Assembly (NCBI RefSeq): GCF_001411555.2
Contig: NC_049903.1
Location: forward strand, 25,370,270 to 25,434,269
From: Juglans regia
Taxonomy: Eukaryota > Streptophyta > Magnoliopsida > Fagales > Juglandaceae
Length of the DNA stretch: 64,000 nucleotides
Direction of reading: 5' to 3'
In this document: one piece after another, positions 33,571-46,578 of the stretch
How positions within the stretch are numbered: the stretch's first letter is position 1
How the letters are laid out: every line of letters starts with the position of its first letter
Position numbers and translations under genes: made by a program
The notes under the pieces: model-generated
Databases searched by the model: none
Seen by the model: the letters and a program-made list of their open reading frames with translations, nothing else
What the model was told of the DNA's origin: nothing

Positions 33571-34760
33571 CTCATCATTTATCACTGGCGAGATTAATGG
33601 AACACTTTTTCGAGTTAAAGTCTCCATCCACATAGGGTTTTAATCTCTGTCCATTTACTATAGATGTCCATTTTGTCTCGTGATGGACTTTAACCGCCCC
33701 ATATGGAAACACACGGTCACCACAAACAGTCCCAACTATCGAGAGCGCAGCTTTCCCGGGAAGAGTCAAAGTCATGAGTTAAATAATAAAACTTTCTACC
33801 CGACTTCGAATTCCCTTCTCAAAATATGCTTATCATGCCATCTTTTAGTTTTATCTTTGTAAATTTGAGCATTCTCATAATCATCATTGCGGAACTCATT
33901 TATCTCGTTGATTTGCAATATTCCTTTCTCGCCAGTGGCTTGTAAATCAAAATTCAGTATCCTTGTAGCCCAATAGACTCTGTGTTCTAGCTTCACGAGT
34001 AGATGCCATGCTTTTACATAAATGAGCCGATAAGGTGACATCCCGATCGTTGTTTTAAATGCTATCCAATAGGCCCATAGCGCATCATCTAACCTTCTCG
34101 CCTAGTCTATTAGAGAGATACTCACGGTCTTCTCCAGTATGCGCTTCAGCTCCCGATTAGACATCTCGACCTGGCCGCTTGTTTGAGGATGGTATGGTGT
34201 TGCCACGTGATGGGTAACTCCATACTTAGTCAATAGCGCTTCAAATTGGTGATTGTAAAAATGCTTCCCACCATCATTGATTATGACCCTCGAAGTGCCG
34301 AATTAGGAAATGATGTTCTTCCATAGGAAATTCACTACGACCCTCGCATCATTGGTCAGCAAGGCGATCGCTTCCACCCATTTGGAGACATAATCTACAG
34401 CCACCAAAATAAATTTATTAGAATACGAGGATGGAAAAGGACCCATGACATCTATATCCCACACATCAAACAATTTAATCACTAAAATATTGTTTAAAGG
34501 CATCTCATATTTCCTAGAAATCTTGCCAACGCTTTGACAATGATCACATAAATTAACAAAATTGAAAGAGTTTTTATAAATAGTCGGCCAATAAAATCTG
34601 CATTGTAAAACTTTCGCTTCCATTTTTGCTCCACTAAAGTGGCCGCCCGCTTGCAATGAGTGGCAATGTCTAAGTATACTCTCCATCTCTTCCTCGGGCA
34701 CACATCTCCTGATTATCTGGTCTGCGCAATGCTGGTATAGAAAAGGTTTCTCCCAAAAAT
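33571..34760 (-). pseudogene. Athila-like integrase remnant
   Basis: The zinc region (H-C-H ... G-G-H-F-S-G ... F-Y-W-P-T ... C-D-H-C-Q, 34690-34545) is followed by the core with [13 protein letters not shown] (34475-34440) and [13 protein letters not shown] tail at 33775-33575 has V-F-P-Y-G-A-V and N-G-Q-R-L-K-P-Y, the typical C-terminal block of Athila/Tat polyproteins. Stops occur throughout. Confidence 0.8.
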
Positions 34761-36015
34761 ATTATTTCAAGTCAAAGAAGAACTTCTTCTTTTGTTAATA
34801 TGTCATCTTGGCGAGTAGAATTATGGACACCAAATAATTTATCATATCAGCATACCATGAAACGATTTTTATAGCCATTAATTGCTCATCCAAGAATGTC
34901 TCATTAATTGGAAATTTCTCCTTGCCAGCCGCCTCTTTAAGCTCAAGACGAGATAAGTGGTTGGCCACTATATTCTCGATACCTTTCTTATCTTTTATTT
35001 CCAAATCGAACTCTTGTAATAGCAAAATCCATCTTAACAATCTTGCTTGGGCATCCCTCTTCGATAGCAATTATTTAAGAGCTGAGTGATTGGTGTAGAT
35101 GACCACCTTTGAACCTATCAAATAAGAACGAAATTTGTCAAAGAAAAACACAACGGCTAACAATTCTTTTTTAGTAGTAGCATAATTAAGTTGAGCTTCT
35201 GCTAAGGTCTGACTTGCATAAAAAATAACATGAAAAATTTTATCATTTCTCTGCCCCAAAATAGCCCCTATAGCATAATCGCTAGCATCACACATTAATT
35301 TAAAAGGTAAATTCTAATCCAGTGATACAATGATAGGTGCTGAAATTTTTTTTTTTCAATGTCTTAAAAGCATGCAAGCATTCATAAGAAAACTCAAACC
35401 GAGTATCTTTAATCAACAGATTGCAAAGAGGTTTAGTAATTTGGAAAAAATCATTGATAAACCGACGATAGAACCCGGCGTGACCCAAAAAACTTCTCAC
35501 ACCCTTCACATTGGTCGGTGGTGGGAGTTTGTCAATAACTTCTATCTTTGCTCGGTCGACCTCAATTCCCTTGAAGGAAATGCGGTGGCCGAGCACTATT
35601 CCCTCCTCGACCATGAAATGGAATTTTTCCCAATTTAAAATAAGATTTATCTCCTTGCATCTCTACAAAACCAAAGAGAAATTAGATAAACAATTATCAA
35701 AAGAGTAACCAAAAACCGAAAAGTCATTCATAAAGACTTCTAAAAATTTTCCACCATATCCAAGAAGATGGACATCATGCATCTTTGGAAAGTGGTTGGT
35801 GCATTGCAAAGACCAAAAGGCATCCGCCTATATGCAAAAGTACCATAAGGACAGGTGTAAGTGGTATTCTCTTGATCCTCGAGTGCAATGTCTATTTGAT
35901 TATAACCGGAATATCCATCTAAAAAATAGTAGAAGGCATGGCTAGCAAGCCTTTCTAGCATTTGATCAATAAATAGTAAGGAAAAATGATCTTTTCGAGT
36001 ATATGTAAACATCAC
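34761..36015 (-). pseudogene. Athila-like reverse transcriptase and RNase H, 5'-truncated
   Basis: Reading leftwards: D-G-Y-S-G-Y-N-Q-I, T-C-P-Y-G-T-F-A-Y-R-R-M-P-F-G-L-C-N-A-P (36000-35800), then the active-site block F-M-N-D-F at 35723-35731 in which the first catalytic aspartate is asparagine, the connection F-L-G-H-A-G-F-Y-R-R-F, and RNase H with C-D-A-S-D-Y and T-N-H-S-A-L-K. The first half of reverse transcriptase, protease and gag are missing: homology ends at 36015 in AT-rich sequence. Confidence 0.85.
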
Positions 36016-36640
36016 AATATTATTATCACAACATAATAAATATAGAAATAAGTTAGATACTAATACTAAAATATAATAACATGTAATTTGACACTAAAAA
36101 ATCTAGTGTATGATTAAGTTAGAAATAAGTTAGACATTAGTATAATAACATGTAATTAAACACTATAGTATAAGTCTTGTATAGAAATAAATTAGACACT
36201 AGTACATAAATAGCTAATAATTCTTGTATAATAAATTAAAAACACATAATACTAATTTACTAAAGTATAATAACATCTAATTAGACACTAGAAATAATAT
36301 GTAATACTATAGTATGATAAAATGTAATTAGACACTATAGTATAAGTCTAGTATAAAAATAAGTTAAAAAATTAGTATAGAAGTAAATTAGTAATGAATG
36401 ATTTAGTTTTAGTTTTTAATTTTTTGAAAAACTAAAATTTGAAAGCCCACAAAAAATTCTTTTTTAAAAATGGGCTAAATATGAAACTACAAAAGAAGCC
36501 CAAATCTGGCTCTGCTTCGATAAGTTGGAGTAGGAGTCGGATTAGAGCCTATACATGTCGGAGTTAGGGTCGAAGTTCAAATTTGAACTCTGTCAAAGTC
36601 GGAGGAATCTGACTCTGACTATGTCAGTGCACACCCCTAA
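36016..36640. other. AT-rich imperfect tandem repeats with a hAT-like end
   Basis: Bases 36040-36380 repeat variants of AGAAATAAGTTAGACACTAG and ATAATAACATGTAATTAGAC at irregular 60-80 base spacing. The following part is rich in GGAGTCGGA-like motifs and ends GTGCACACCCCTAA (36627-36640), a common terminus of plant hAT MITEs. A matching left terminus was not found, so the element seems truncated where it meets the Athila remnant. Confidence 0.4.
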
Positions 36641-37874
36641 CGAAATGTGCTATCTCCAAAATCCCCAACCTTCTAACCTATTACTACACAACTTCAAGTC
36701 AACCAAAATAACTTTTTGGGCTGATCAGAACTGCTACAATTATGAATATATCAATTTCAATATTTTACAAACATCCACTACCCACAAGTCGACCCCTTTT
36801 CATCAAGACAAACCACATATCTTCAATATGTTTCCAACCACAAATTACCCCCATTCCAAATAGTTGACAAATTTGCATACAAGCTCTCCAAGTAGAGATC
36901 CCTGTTAACTAACCTAAGACCTAATGACCCAACTTCTCCACCTGAGTCATAGCGGGTCAAACCTCCGTATAGAAAACTCGTTTTACACAATTTGTCAGTA
37001 ACACACCCAACCAACCAGATTTCAAAACCATGTTTTTTTTATACCAATTGACTCAGAAGTACTTCAACTGATTTCACTAATACTTCTTTCAACCCGCTTA
37101 CTTCCATTTCCAAGTCAACAACCAAATTCCATCCCCTCATGAAAACATTTCCACAACCAAACTATTCTATTATAAAGACCAAGTATCACCAAATACCAAT
37201 CAACATTTTGTACTAAGTCTTAAACTAACAATTAACCCAACTCATCTAAATTTACCTATACAAAGGCCGAAACATAACCACAACCCAATACATCTCACTA
37301 ACACACAACCCCAAAAGAATCCATTTTAGATAAACTCCACTGCCCCAATCATAGACACTTCACCATTCACATACTTCCACCATTCTTATGCCCTACCGAT
37401 TCAATCAACACCAAATATAACCACCACAACTAAACTTCTAGATAATCCCAATCCAACCATTTCAAATTCCCAACACTTGTTGAAACCAACCATCAATTAA
37501 GTCTGATGATGGCAGCTTCATACTAAAAGGAGTAGTTGTGATGGATAGCAATTGCGGACGTTGATATCAAATTGAAACACATTAGGCAAAGAGAGAAAAA
37601 GAGAGGGGAAGAGAGCAACCGGGAAAGGCTTACCGGGGATTATAGGTGGTAGACCTTGCAATGTGGCAAGTTGCTACAATCTCATAGTGAAGTGGCTTGC
37701 TAGTGTGCTCAAAAGGAATGGTGTGGAGATGGCCACAATAGTAGGGGCAAAGAGAGATAGAGAGAGACAAGTGAGAGAGAGCAAGACAGAGAGAGGGATG
37801 GACAACTGAGAGAAAGAGAGGTGGATAGAGTGACTTACCAGCAGTAGTCGAGTATGGTGGCGCGACGTGTAGGG
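36641..37874 (-). repeat. Part of an older LTR, target of the chromovirus insertion
   Basis: No gene. C-rich, then GAGAGA-rich sequence (37590-37830) that continues in style beyond the chromovirus at 48348. The last five bases before the element's target duplication are intact, so this and 48348-48893 were once continuous. Confidence 0.4.
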
Positions 37875-37879
37875 GCCAG

Positions 37880-38535
37880 TGTTAAAACTCCCTTGTTAAC
37901 TCTACTGTAATACAGAAATGGTGGAATGGACATTATGAATGTAGTATAAATTCAATGGAGTTGTTGTTGTAATGAGGAAGATAATGGAATGAGATGATAC
38001 GGTTTGATGCAATAGAACTTGTGCACTCCAGATGTTTGGATTAATTGCTATAAGAAGATATATTGCTACGGGAGTAACTTTGAGGGCTCCCAACCTCCCA
38101 CAGAATTCCTTCTTACAATATTCTCTGTTGTTCAATTCCACTACCTTCCCTGCCTTAAGACATTGCTCTAACAGAATTCCAAATAAACTAACTTAACCTC
38201 ACAACATGTAGAAAATAAATGACAGACCAGTATGAAAACAAACAGTTGATAGATGGACACATCGTTTGGAATAATTCCAAACACTGCGTCTACAGACCCC
38301 ATAATAATAAAGACACCAGAAACGGTGCGTAGCACCCATCTACAACTAATAAAAGAACACCCAGCAATACGGTGCGTATTGTTCTTCAAGTCCCAGACTT
38401 CCACGACATCATTCCAGCCTCTTTGAACTGCTTCAAGTCTCCCTTCTTCACTTCAATAGATCCTGCAACACTTGACTTCTGTAACTCAGCTCCTGTCTTC
38501 CTCCTCAGCATCTTGCCATCGACGGAGCTCTAACA
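37880..38535 (-). repeat. 3' LTR of the chromovirus
   Basis: 656 bases. A purine run GAAGAGGAGGAGAT (minus strand, 38549-38536) lies immediately upstream and is the polypurine tract. By eye it differs from the 5' LTR at about 39 of 655 positions, mostly transitions. Confidence 0.92.
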
Positions 38536-38549
38536 ATCTCCTCCTCTTC

Positions 38550-39700
38550 AAAAAACCTTGCCCACAAGGTGTGGGTAAAGGCCTGAAGCTTCCACAAAAA
38601 TTCCCAGGTACTTTCTTCTGTGGGTAACCCATTCCATTTAACTAGCACCTTTGTAACTACACGGTCCCCATGTCTCCTCATCCTTCTCTCTAAAATTTCC
38701 TCAGGTTTCGGTTGTATCTCTCCAGAAGAATCAGTGGGAGGAAGGGCCTAAAGTATGGGAACTTATGATCCCAACTTCCTCTTCAAACAAGAAACGTGAA
38801 ATGTGGGGTGGATCTTGGAATATTTGGGGAGTTTCAGTCTGTAGGCCACGGATCCAACCCTATCTTCAACCTAGAAAGGCCCGTAGTACCTTGGAGAGAG
38901 CTTCAAATTCCTCCTCAAAGCTAGGGTTTTTTTACGATATGGTTGAAGCTTGAGGTAAACCCAATCTCCTTTTGTAAATTCCCTTTCAGTTCTTTACTTG
39001 TCAGCGTAATGTTTCATTCTTTGTTGTGCCTCTGTTAAGTTCTGCTTTAGTAAATTAATAACTTGATCTCTGTTGTTGAGGAATTGATTTGCTGCTTCAT
39101 TTGTGACTATGCCTGGTATGTAGGATAAAAGAGTGGGTGGGGGGGATCCGTAGACAGCCTAGTAAGGAGTCATTTTTGTGGCTGTATAATAGGTGGTATT
39201 ATACCACCACTCAGCCATTGGGAGCCAGTGAGCCCATACTTTAGGTTTGGAACTAGCATAGAAACGCAATTAGGCTTCCACGCATTTATTCACTGCTTCT
39301 GTTTGGCCATCCGATTGCGGGTGATAAGCTGAACTGAAGTCCAGTGAAGACCCTTGTGCAGTGAAAATGGCCTTCTAGAAATTACTCAAAAAAATTGGGT
39401 CCCTATCTGACACCACAGACCTAGGGCACCCATGTAGCTTAAAAACATTCCTCATAAACTCCTCCGTGACTACTTGAGCAGTATAGGGATGGGCCAAGGG
39501 TATAAAATGGCTATACTTAGAGAATGGGTCAACTACCACCAATATTACACTGAAACTCTTCGACACTAGTAACCCTTCCACAAAATCAAGTGATATATCA
39601 ATCCAAGGTCGATTGGGAATGGGAAGTGGCTGAAGTAACCCAGCTGGATGTACTGTCTCATTCTTCATAATCTGACAAGTGTCACACTCGATTGACAACC
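38550..39700 (-). pseudogene. Chromovirus integrase with C-terminal chromodomain
   Basis: C-D-T-C-Q-I (39690) ends the zinc region; the core has [18 protein letters not shown] and V-S-D-R-D-P-I-F (39640-39390). Downstream follow the H-P-Q-S-D-G-Q-T-E block, G-D-W-V-Y-L-K-L-Q-P-Y and, at about 38712-38555, a chromodomain-like end (P-E-E-I-L-E-R-R ... V-L-V-K-W-N-G-L-P ... S-T-W-E). The chromodomain places the element among chromoviruses, which use it to target chromatin. Several in-frame stops interrupt it. Confidence 0.85.
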
Positions 39701-40199
39701 GACGTAACTAAAGTAGCTGAAAGTCAGTTCAGTAGTTGTTGTTGCAGTAGTAGTCTCTTCCCTGAGGGGAGACGAGCAAAGCGAAGAGGAGGAAACGGTC
39801 CAACCTCTTTTTGTCATTTTTCATCCCTGTCTAGAAAAAATCCCTTTTGGCCCTCTTATAAGTTTTCAAGTACCCTGAATGGCCTGCTGAGGGTTATTAT
39901 GGACAAATTGCAACACTTTTTTTTTTTAAATCAGAATCTTCTGGTAACACAATACGGCCCCTTTTTAGAATCACCCATTGACTCAACGAATACCCATTAG
40001 GCACATTCAGATTTGCCTTGAGTTGATCATGTAACATAATCATCTCACTTGATTCTTGATAACTGTGTTTTAACTCATCTAACCATGAGGGGGTAGGGAA
40101 AGAAAGTATAGCTGCACACTCACCCTAGATTGGGCCTTCCATCCTTCTTGAGAGCGCATTCGCCACCTTTTTTTCTTTTCCCTTCTTATACTCAATAGA

Positions 40200-41994
40200 G
40201 AAATGATAGCCCATCAACTTAGCCACCCATTTTTGCTACTTTTCAGTCCCCATTCTTTGTTCTAACAAATATTTAAGCGCTTCTTGGTCAGTTTTAATAA
40301 TAAAAGTTTGACCAAGCAAATAAGTTCTCCATTTTTGGACTGTTGTCACAAGAGCCAAGAGTTCCTTTTCATACGTTGATAGCAACAAGGCCTTCCCCTT
40401 AAGGCCCTTACTCATGTAAGAAATGGGTTGTCCCGCTTGCATTAACACGGCACCCAACCCTGTTCCACATGCATCACACTCAATAGTGAAAGGACTATTA
40501 AAATTAGGTAATCTCAACACAGGAGGCTGTGATACAGCCTGTTTAAGCTCCTCAAAGGCCTTCTTAGCCTTGCCATTCCACTCAAAAGAATTCTTTTTTA
40601 ATAATTCTGTTAATGGGGCTGCAATGGTCCCGTATCCTTTTATGAACTTTCGGTAATATCCTGTTAGTCCTAGGAATCCCCTTAGGACCTTCACATTCTT
40701 AGGCTCGGGCCACTCCAACATAATGGCAATCTTAGAGGGGTCAGCCATTAGCCCCTTAGCATTAATGACATGGCCTAAGTATTCAATTTCCCCCACAACA
40801 AACATACACTTGGACCTCTTAGCAAACAATGAATTTTGTTCCAGCAGTGATAAAACTTGTTTCAAATGGTCCAAATGTTCCCTCTGAGACCAACTGTATA
40901 CAAGTATATCATAAAAAAAAAAAAACAAGGATGAATTTCCTCAAGAAGGGTTTGAACACATCGTTCATCAACTCTTGAAACGTGGTCGGGACATTAGTTA
41001 AGCCAAAGGGAATTACCAAGAACTCGCAATGCCCTTCATGTGTTTGGAAGGCTGTTTTGGGGACGTCATCCACTGCCACTCTCACTTGGTGCTATCCGGA
41101 TCTTAAGTCAAGCTTAGGAAACACTACCGAACCAGCCACTCATCCAACAGTTCGTCAATCACGGGAATGGGAAATTTTGCCTTCACAGTTTCTTTATTAA
41201 GTGCCCGGTAATCCACACAAAGCCTCCAACTCCCATCCGCCTTTCTTACTAGTAAAACAGGAGATGAAAAAGGGCTCATACTTGGTCTTACAACTCTGGA
41301 CTTCAACAACTCTGCTACAATTTTTTCTATCTCAATTTTTTGGTAATACGAGTATCGGTATGGCCTATTAGCAACGGGTTGGGTGCCCTCCTTGAGGACA
41401 ATTTTATGATCATGTTTACGGGGTGGTGGTAACTCTACAGGCTCTTTAAAAACCCCTCCCAACTCAGCCAACAGTTTGGTAAACTCAGGATCTAACCTCT
41501 ATTTTTTTTTTGCTCCTTCACTTCTTGGGTCATAATTTGTAGCAAAATTCCCCTACACTTAGCCGTGGTGGCCTTGAGCAGCTTGTCTCCATCTTCTACC
41601 ATGGATGGGTTTAATTTTAACCCCTTTAATTCCACTCTTTTCCCTCCATATGTAAAACCCATCGACAACTTAGAAAAGTTCCATGTTATAGTGTCTAAAG
41701 TAACCAGCCATTGAATGCCCAACACAATGTCACAACTAGCAAGATTTAATAAATGAAGAGAGGGTTGGAACATTATACCTTGCACCTTTTACTTCACTTC
41801 CTTGCATACACCACCACTCCTCAAACTCTACCCATTGGCCACCCTTACATTCAAGTTGCTAGAAATATTAACTGGCAGCTTCAATTTGGTTATCAAAGTG
41901 GACTCCACAAAGTTGTGTGAGCTCCCCGAGTCCATTAAGATTACGACAGGTTCCCCCATCAAAGTTCCAAGTAAACGCATGGTACTCATGGTGG
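40200..41994 (-). pseudogene. Chromovirus protease, reverse transcriptase and RNase H
   Basis: Just after the nested LTR the protease shows V-I-L-M-D-S-G-S-S-H-N-F (DSG triad, about 41945-41910) and D-I-V-L-G-I-Q-W-L. Reverse transcriptase starts near 41471 with S-P-V-L-L-V-R-K-A-D-G-S-W and D-Y-R-A-L-N. The active-site block is replaced by [10 protein letters not shown] around an expanded homopolymer at 40913-40925. RNase H follows (I-E-C-D-A-C, T-D-Q-E-A-L-K-Y-L, near 40480-40260). Stops near 41800, 41500 and 40220 also break it. Confidence 0.88.
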
Positions 41995-42355
41995 GTGTTT
42001 GAGACTCCCCCAGATTCTACTTGGGATCGGACAGACATCTGAAGCGTCGGGACATGCAACACAAGGTTACTTACCCCCGTTCATGACATATAAGATGCAA
42101 TGTTCCTAACATGCATCTAGCATTATGCAATATTCGCAGCGGATAATAAATTTCTTTCTTTTTTTTTTCTTTAGCAATACTATGCACCAAACTGAAATAT
42201 CCCAAATACTTAAAACATACTTCATACTTAACGACATACTAAATACTAAGATCACAATAATAGTCCATATGGTTGTGATCAAAAGAGTGCTGGAGATTGA
42301 ACTCCACAAATACAAGTAGTAATCTGAGGTAACTATTGTACTACCATCTACGTCG

Positions 42356-42481
42356 CACCGTCGCTTAGTCGACCGTTTCCAATTGGTCGATTCCCGGTTC
42401 TCCTTCAGATCCTATAACAAAATCTACCATTCGGGGGGAATGGTAGTTGGGACTACCACAGTAAGATTTGATTACAAATCT
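42356..42481 (-). promoter_or_regulatory. LTR stem-loops and short frame in the solo LTR
   Basis: First stem: AGATTTG (42464-42470) with CAAATCT (42475-42481). Second stem: CTACCATTC (42424-42432) with GAATGGTAG (42438-42446). On the minus strand the ATG in the second stem opens a 21-codon frame beginning M-V-D-F-V-I-G-S-E-G-E-P and ending at TAA near 42368. The first stem differs in sequence from the other copies but keeps its pairing. Confidence 0.6.
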
Positions 42482-43035
42482 CAGCAAGTTAATAGAAAAC
42501 TTCCACACAGGTTAATGATGCATGCATGGCAGTAAAAACATGAATGCATAATCAAATCATAAGTAATCATAGCATAACTTGACATACAACATAACATAAT
42601 TGGCATAACTTAAACTAAAACTAAAGCTTAGCATAAACGTGACTTGAAACATAACATGGACTTGAAACATAGCATGAACGTGAACTTGAAACATAACATG
42701 AATGCGAACATGCATAATTTGAACATGAACTTAAGCATGACATAACATAAATGTGAACTTAGAACATAACGTAAACGTGAACATAACATAACATGAACTT
42801 GAAACATATTCTTGTCTCATGGGATTACCATGATTGCGTGAACGTAAACTTGAACATAACATAATGTGAAACATGACTCGAACATGAAATACATGAACTT
42901 GGTATCTTTTTCAATAGACTTAATCATAAAGTGACCATATGGGTGCTACACGGGTCCCCTTGAGCCATGTGTCCCTGCCAATTACCGCATCACATCACAG
43001 GTGTCTATACCAACTGTGAGTGCATTAATACGTAC

Positions 43036-43190
43036 TCCACAATTGTTGTGGCCCCACGTATTCTACGTGTCACAATTGCTGTGTCTCACGTAGTGTATGC
43101 TCTATAGTTGTTGTGGCCCCATACTTCATGCTCCACAGTTGTTGTGGCCCCATGACTTATTTGTTTGTATCATACTTGCTGTGGACACAC
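43036..43190. repeat. Degenerate 31-37 bp tandem repeats in the solo LTR
   Basis: Five units around ATTGTTGTGGCCCCA or its variants start near 43042, 43075, 43107, 43138 and 43175. They lie on the 5' side of the stem-loops in LTR orientation, as does the 31-bp minisatellite in the unrelated solo LTR at 29366. Flanking tracts (42600-42900, 43380-43800) are diffuse ACATAACATGA-type repeats. Confidence 0.6.
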
Positions 43191-46100
43191 GTAACATAAT
43201 GTGTGGCACCATCGGCGTTAGTGCCTAGCGCGCTCCGGTGACCAGCTAATTAGGCCCCATTCGCAACCAGTTGACTGTACTTCGTCAACCTAGAGAATTT
43301 AACACCTATTTAGACATTCCAGCGTGAACAAAGGAGTTCCACTAGGATATTACCCTATCCTAGCGCTTAGGGTCATGATTGACATGAATGACTTAACTGG
43401 CATACATGACATTTCGTAACGTGACGTAACATGAAAGTGACATAAAAGACAGAAGTCCTGACATAGCATAACGTGACATGAATGTAAAATGACAGACATA
43501 ACATACTTCGAGACATAAATGTAACAGAGAACATTTCATAACATGGCATACATGTAACATGCAACATTTCGTAATATAGCATACCATATAACAGACAACA
43601 TTTCTTAACATGGCGTAACATGTGATAGTGAATATTACGTGACATGAAATACATGTAATAGATGGCATACTTACATGACATACTTGCAATGTATAGCAAT
43701 ACGTGACATAATATCTTATGTAACAGATGAATAATTCATGACAATAAATTTTATGTAACAGATAAATATGTAATGACTTGGCATGACACACATGATAACA
43801 TGCATACATACTCTTTAGTTCCCTTACTTATCACTCATACACATTAAACTGATAGTAAGTTAAAAGCTAATTTACCTCGATCGTCGCGTTCTACTAAAAT
43901 AAAGCACGAAACACGAGGAACTGTAAGAGGGTATTCTAAAAGTTAGAAATTAATTACTAACAATTAGAAATGTGAAAAGAGACAACTTAGAGTAAAATTA
44001 CCATTTTACCCTCTACATGTGGGCAAATGACCATCTTACCCCTAACATAAGGATTTGACATCCTAATTCCAAAAATTACCAAAATTTACATTATTCATGA
44101 AAATTTTATCCCAAACTCAAATATCAACTCAGAAAAATTTAAAACCAATCACAACTATAGGCCATTTGTCTTGATTTTGGTTGGAATTCTTTCAAGTTTC
44201 AAAACTCATGAATAAACCAAAATCTTGTAACAAAGATCTTCCTATCCTAAGTTTAAAAACACACTTAAAAAATATCCATTAAGAAAAAGCTAATTATCAA
44301 CACCAAATTTTTTGTAAAAAGACCCAAACTTTTTAACAAAAGTAAACCTTAAATCACAAGTTTTGACCTTAATAAAAACATCTCCAAGAATTCCAAAAAA
44401 TCAAACCTTACTTCTAACATATTCATAACATCATCCTAAGATCAAAAATGCTTTAAATCATCAAACAAAACTCACCAAAAATCACAAAACAACACTTGGA
44501 GTTTTTGGTTTTAAACTTAGTCCAAAACAGAAACTGTTTTTCCCAACTAAGTTTGATCAATCTCTTGATCCATGGCTTAAATACATGTGATCTTCAAACT
44601 AACACATCACATGGTTTAAAAATGTGTCCTAAAGAAGATACAACCATCAAACTTAAAATCACATGGCTAAAATTTAATAAAACATGGATCTAACTCAAAA
44701 ATATCAAATTTTAGGCCTAACCGAAATCCTCTTGCATAGAAAATCATATCATTAAAACTAATACTAAATATCTTCGAAATAACATCCTAACATGTATATA
44801 AGAGGCTTAGGATCATCATATAAAAATATCAAACCCTTTGGAATAAGATTAAATGACGAAATATTCAAACTTTCACAAAACAGAAACTGTTTTTCCACTT
44901 CCAGTTTTCAAGTTTCTAACTCTAAGAAAATCTATCATCAAAAGCTTTATTCATGCAACAAAACCTCAATGCAAATTCATAAACACATGTTAACAACACT
45001 CCATAAAATTTTCGGACCAAGATATGTCCATTAGCTTGGTCAAAACTTCCAAAACATAACATACTCTCCAATTTCACGCCCAGAATGACCTTTCCATGGT
45101 TAAAAACACTTTTGACCGATCAAATAAGCATGGAATGAGACTAATAAGATATCCACGGAAACTAGACTCAAAGAAGAACAACTTATGTGAGTAATAATGT
45201 TATAAAAATACTTACAATGGGTCTAAAATTGCCACGCAAAATGTCCCAGAAATCTGCCCGAGAGAGCTCTTTTGGGTTTCTCTCTAAGAACGGGGGAAAA
45301 GAAGTGATAAAATGGAATGAAAAGTGCCTTGCACGACTATAAACTCCTGGAGGGGGAAGTTTTGGGCTGGAATGACCCTTGATTGGAGGTGGCTATGTGA
45401 CATAAAGTGAAGAATAGTGAGGGAAAAAGACTGCCTGCAGCAGCTGTGAAAGATGGAGGTTGATGGAGTGGATTTCTCCTTCACATCAAGGCACTATTGG
45501 GTGCAGCCAATGGCAATGGATGGTGTGCCATGTGGGAGAGGAAACTTTTCCAAGAAGCTTTGCCAAGGTGGCCAATTTCGTGGGCCTTGGTGGGCCCCAC
45601 CAAGTGGGCTTCAATTTGGGGTTTAAAGGGGGTTTGGTTAGGGTTTGAGATGCTATTAAGCCCAAAACTAATTTTTCTTGGCCCAATCAAATTTCCAAGG
45701 TTTAAAAGGTTGGATAATGATGTCATAACAAGGATTTGATTAATTAATAGCATATGGAAGCAATTTAATTAAGTGATTAAACACAATGCTAGAAATAGGG
45801 TTAAAAAGGGTTTGGAGACCAACTTTAGGGTTTGGGGAAACCGTTTAGGATTTCGGTTTCTACCAAGCTTTTGGGGTTTCAATTGGATTCCAGCCATTTA
45901 GGTTTTGCTAGGGTTGAAACCCTCTTTGGTTTGGCACAATTTGGTTGATCAGATGAAACAAAGTTTTACTTAGGTGACATGATCTCACACATTGACTTCC
46001 TTCATAAATCCATCTAATGGTTCCTCTTTGTACCAAGTCTCTAATATTATTCACTATGTGTGGCAAAGATCTTGTCAAGTGTCCAAATAAAACTCCTCCA

Positions 46101-46578
46101 ACCTAATTTGGACATTTTACACTGTGATTTTAAAAACACTGTACTGGGTGCGCTTATCGAGATTACTATTCACTCAAAAAAAATCATAATAAACTTAGTA
46201 CTGAAAAATTCTAAATATTCATATTAACCTATAGTGAAAATCGTTTAACGAAATTCAACCCCAAAGTGCCCCTAAAAATAATTTCACAATTTTCAACAGA
46301 CGTTTCGTTAGGAATTATGAAAATAGGTTATTGCGTCATAAAATTCTAAATAATCCACTGAGTCTAAAGGCGGAGACCATAACGCATTCTGACACTTCTA
46401 ACTACCTCAAATAATTAAACTCATATTTCTAGCACCATAGTGAGTGATAACACTGACTATGTTGACAGACTATAACCTGTGCGATTGGTCGATTCGTAAA
46501 AACTTATGGGGTTTTCACGAGATTCCTAAAGTTAGTAGAAATTCCACCAATGAATTTCTAGCGGGCTGTTACAGTGTT

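Larger units (their letters stand above)
42000..46573 (-). mobile_element. Solo long LTR between gag and protease of the chromovirus
   Basis: 4574 bases bounded by TGAGACTCCCCC (42000) and GCGGGCTGTTACA (46573), with the identical pentamer GTGTT on both sides (41995-41999 and 46574-46578). It belongs to the long-LTR family on the left of the window: terminal block, stem-loops at 42424-42481, degenerate tandem repeats, then a long 5' half. There is no internal region, so the element was reduced by LTR-LTR recombination. Frames at 43373-43809 are in simple repeats and are not genes. Confidence 0.92.

Noticed and set aside
43373..43809. Two overlapping minus-strand frames of 108 and 138 codons rich in C, Y, H and M
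   Set aside because: They lie in diffuse ACATAACATGA-type simple repeats of the solo LTR; the composition explains the open frames.
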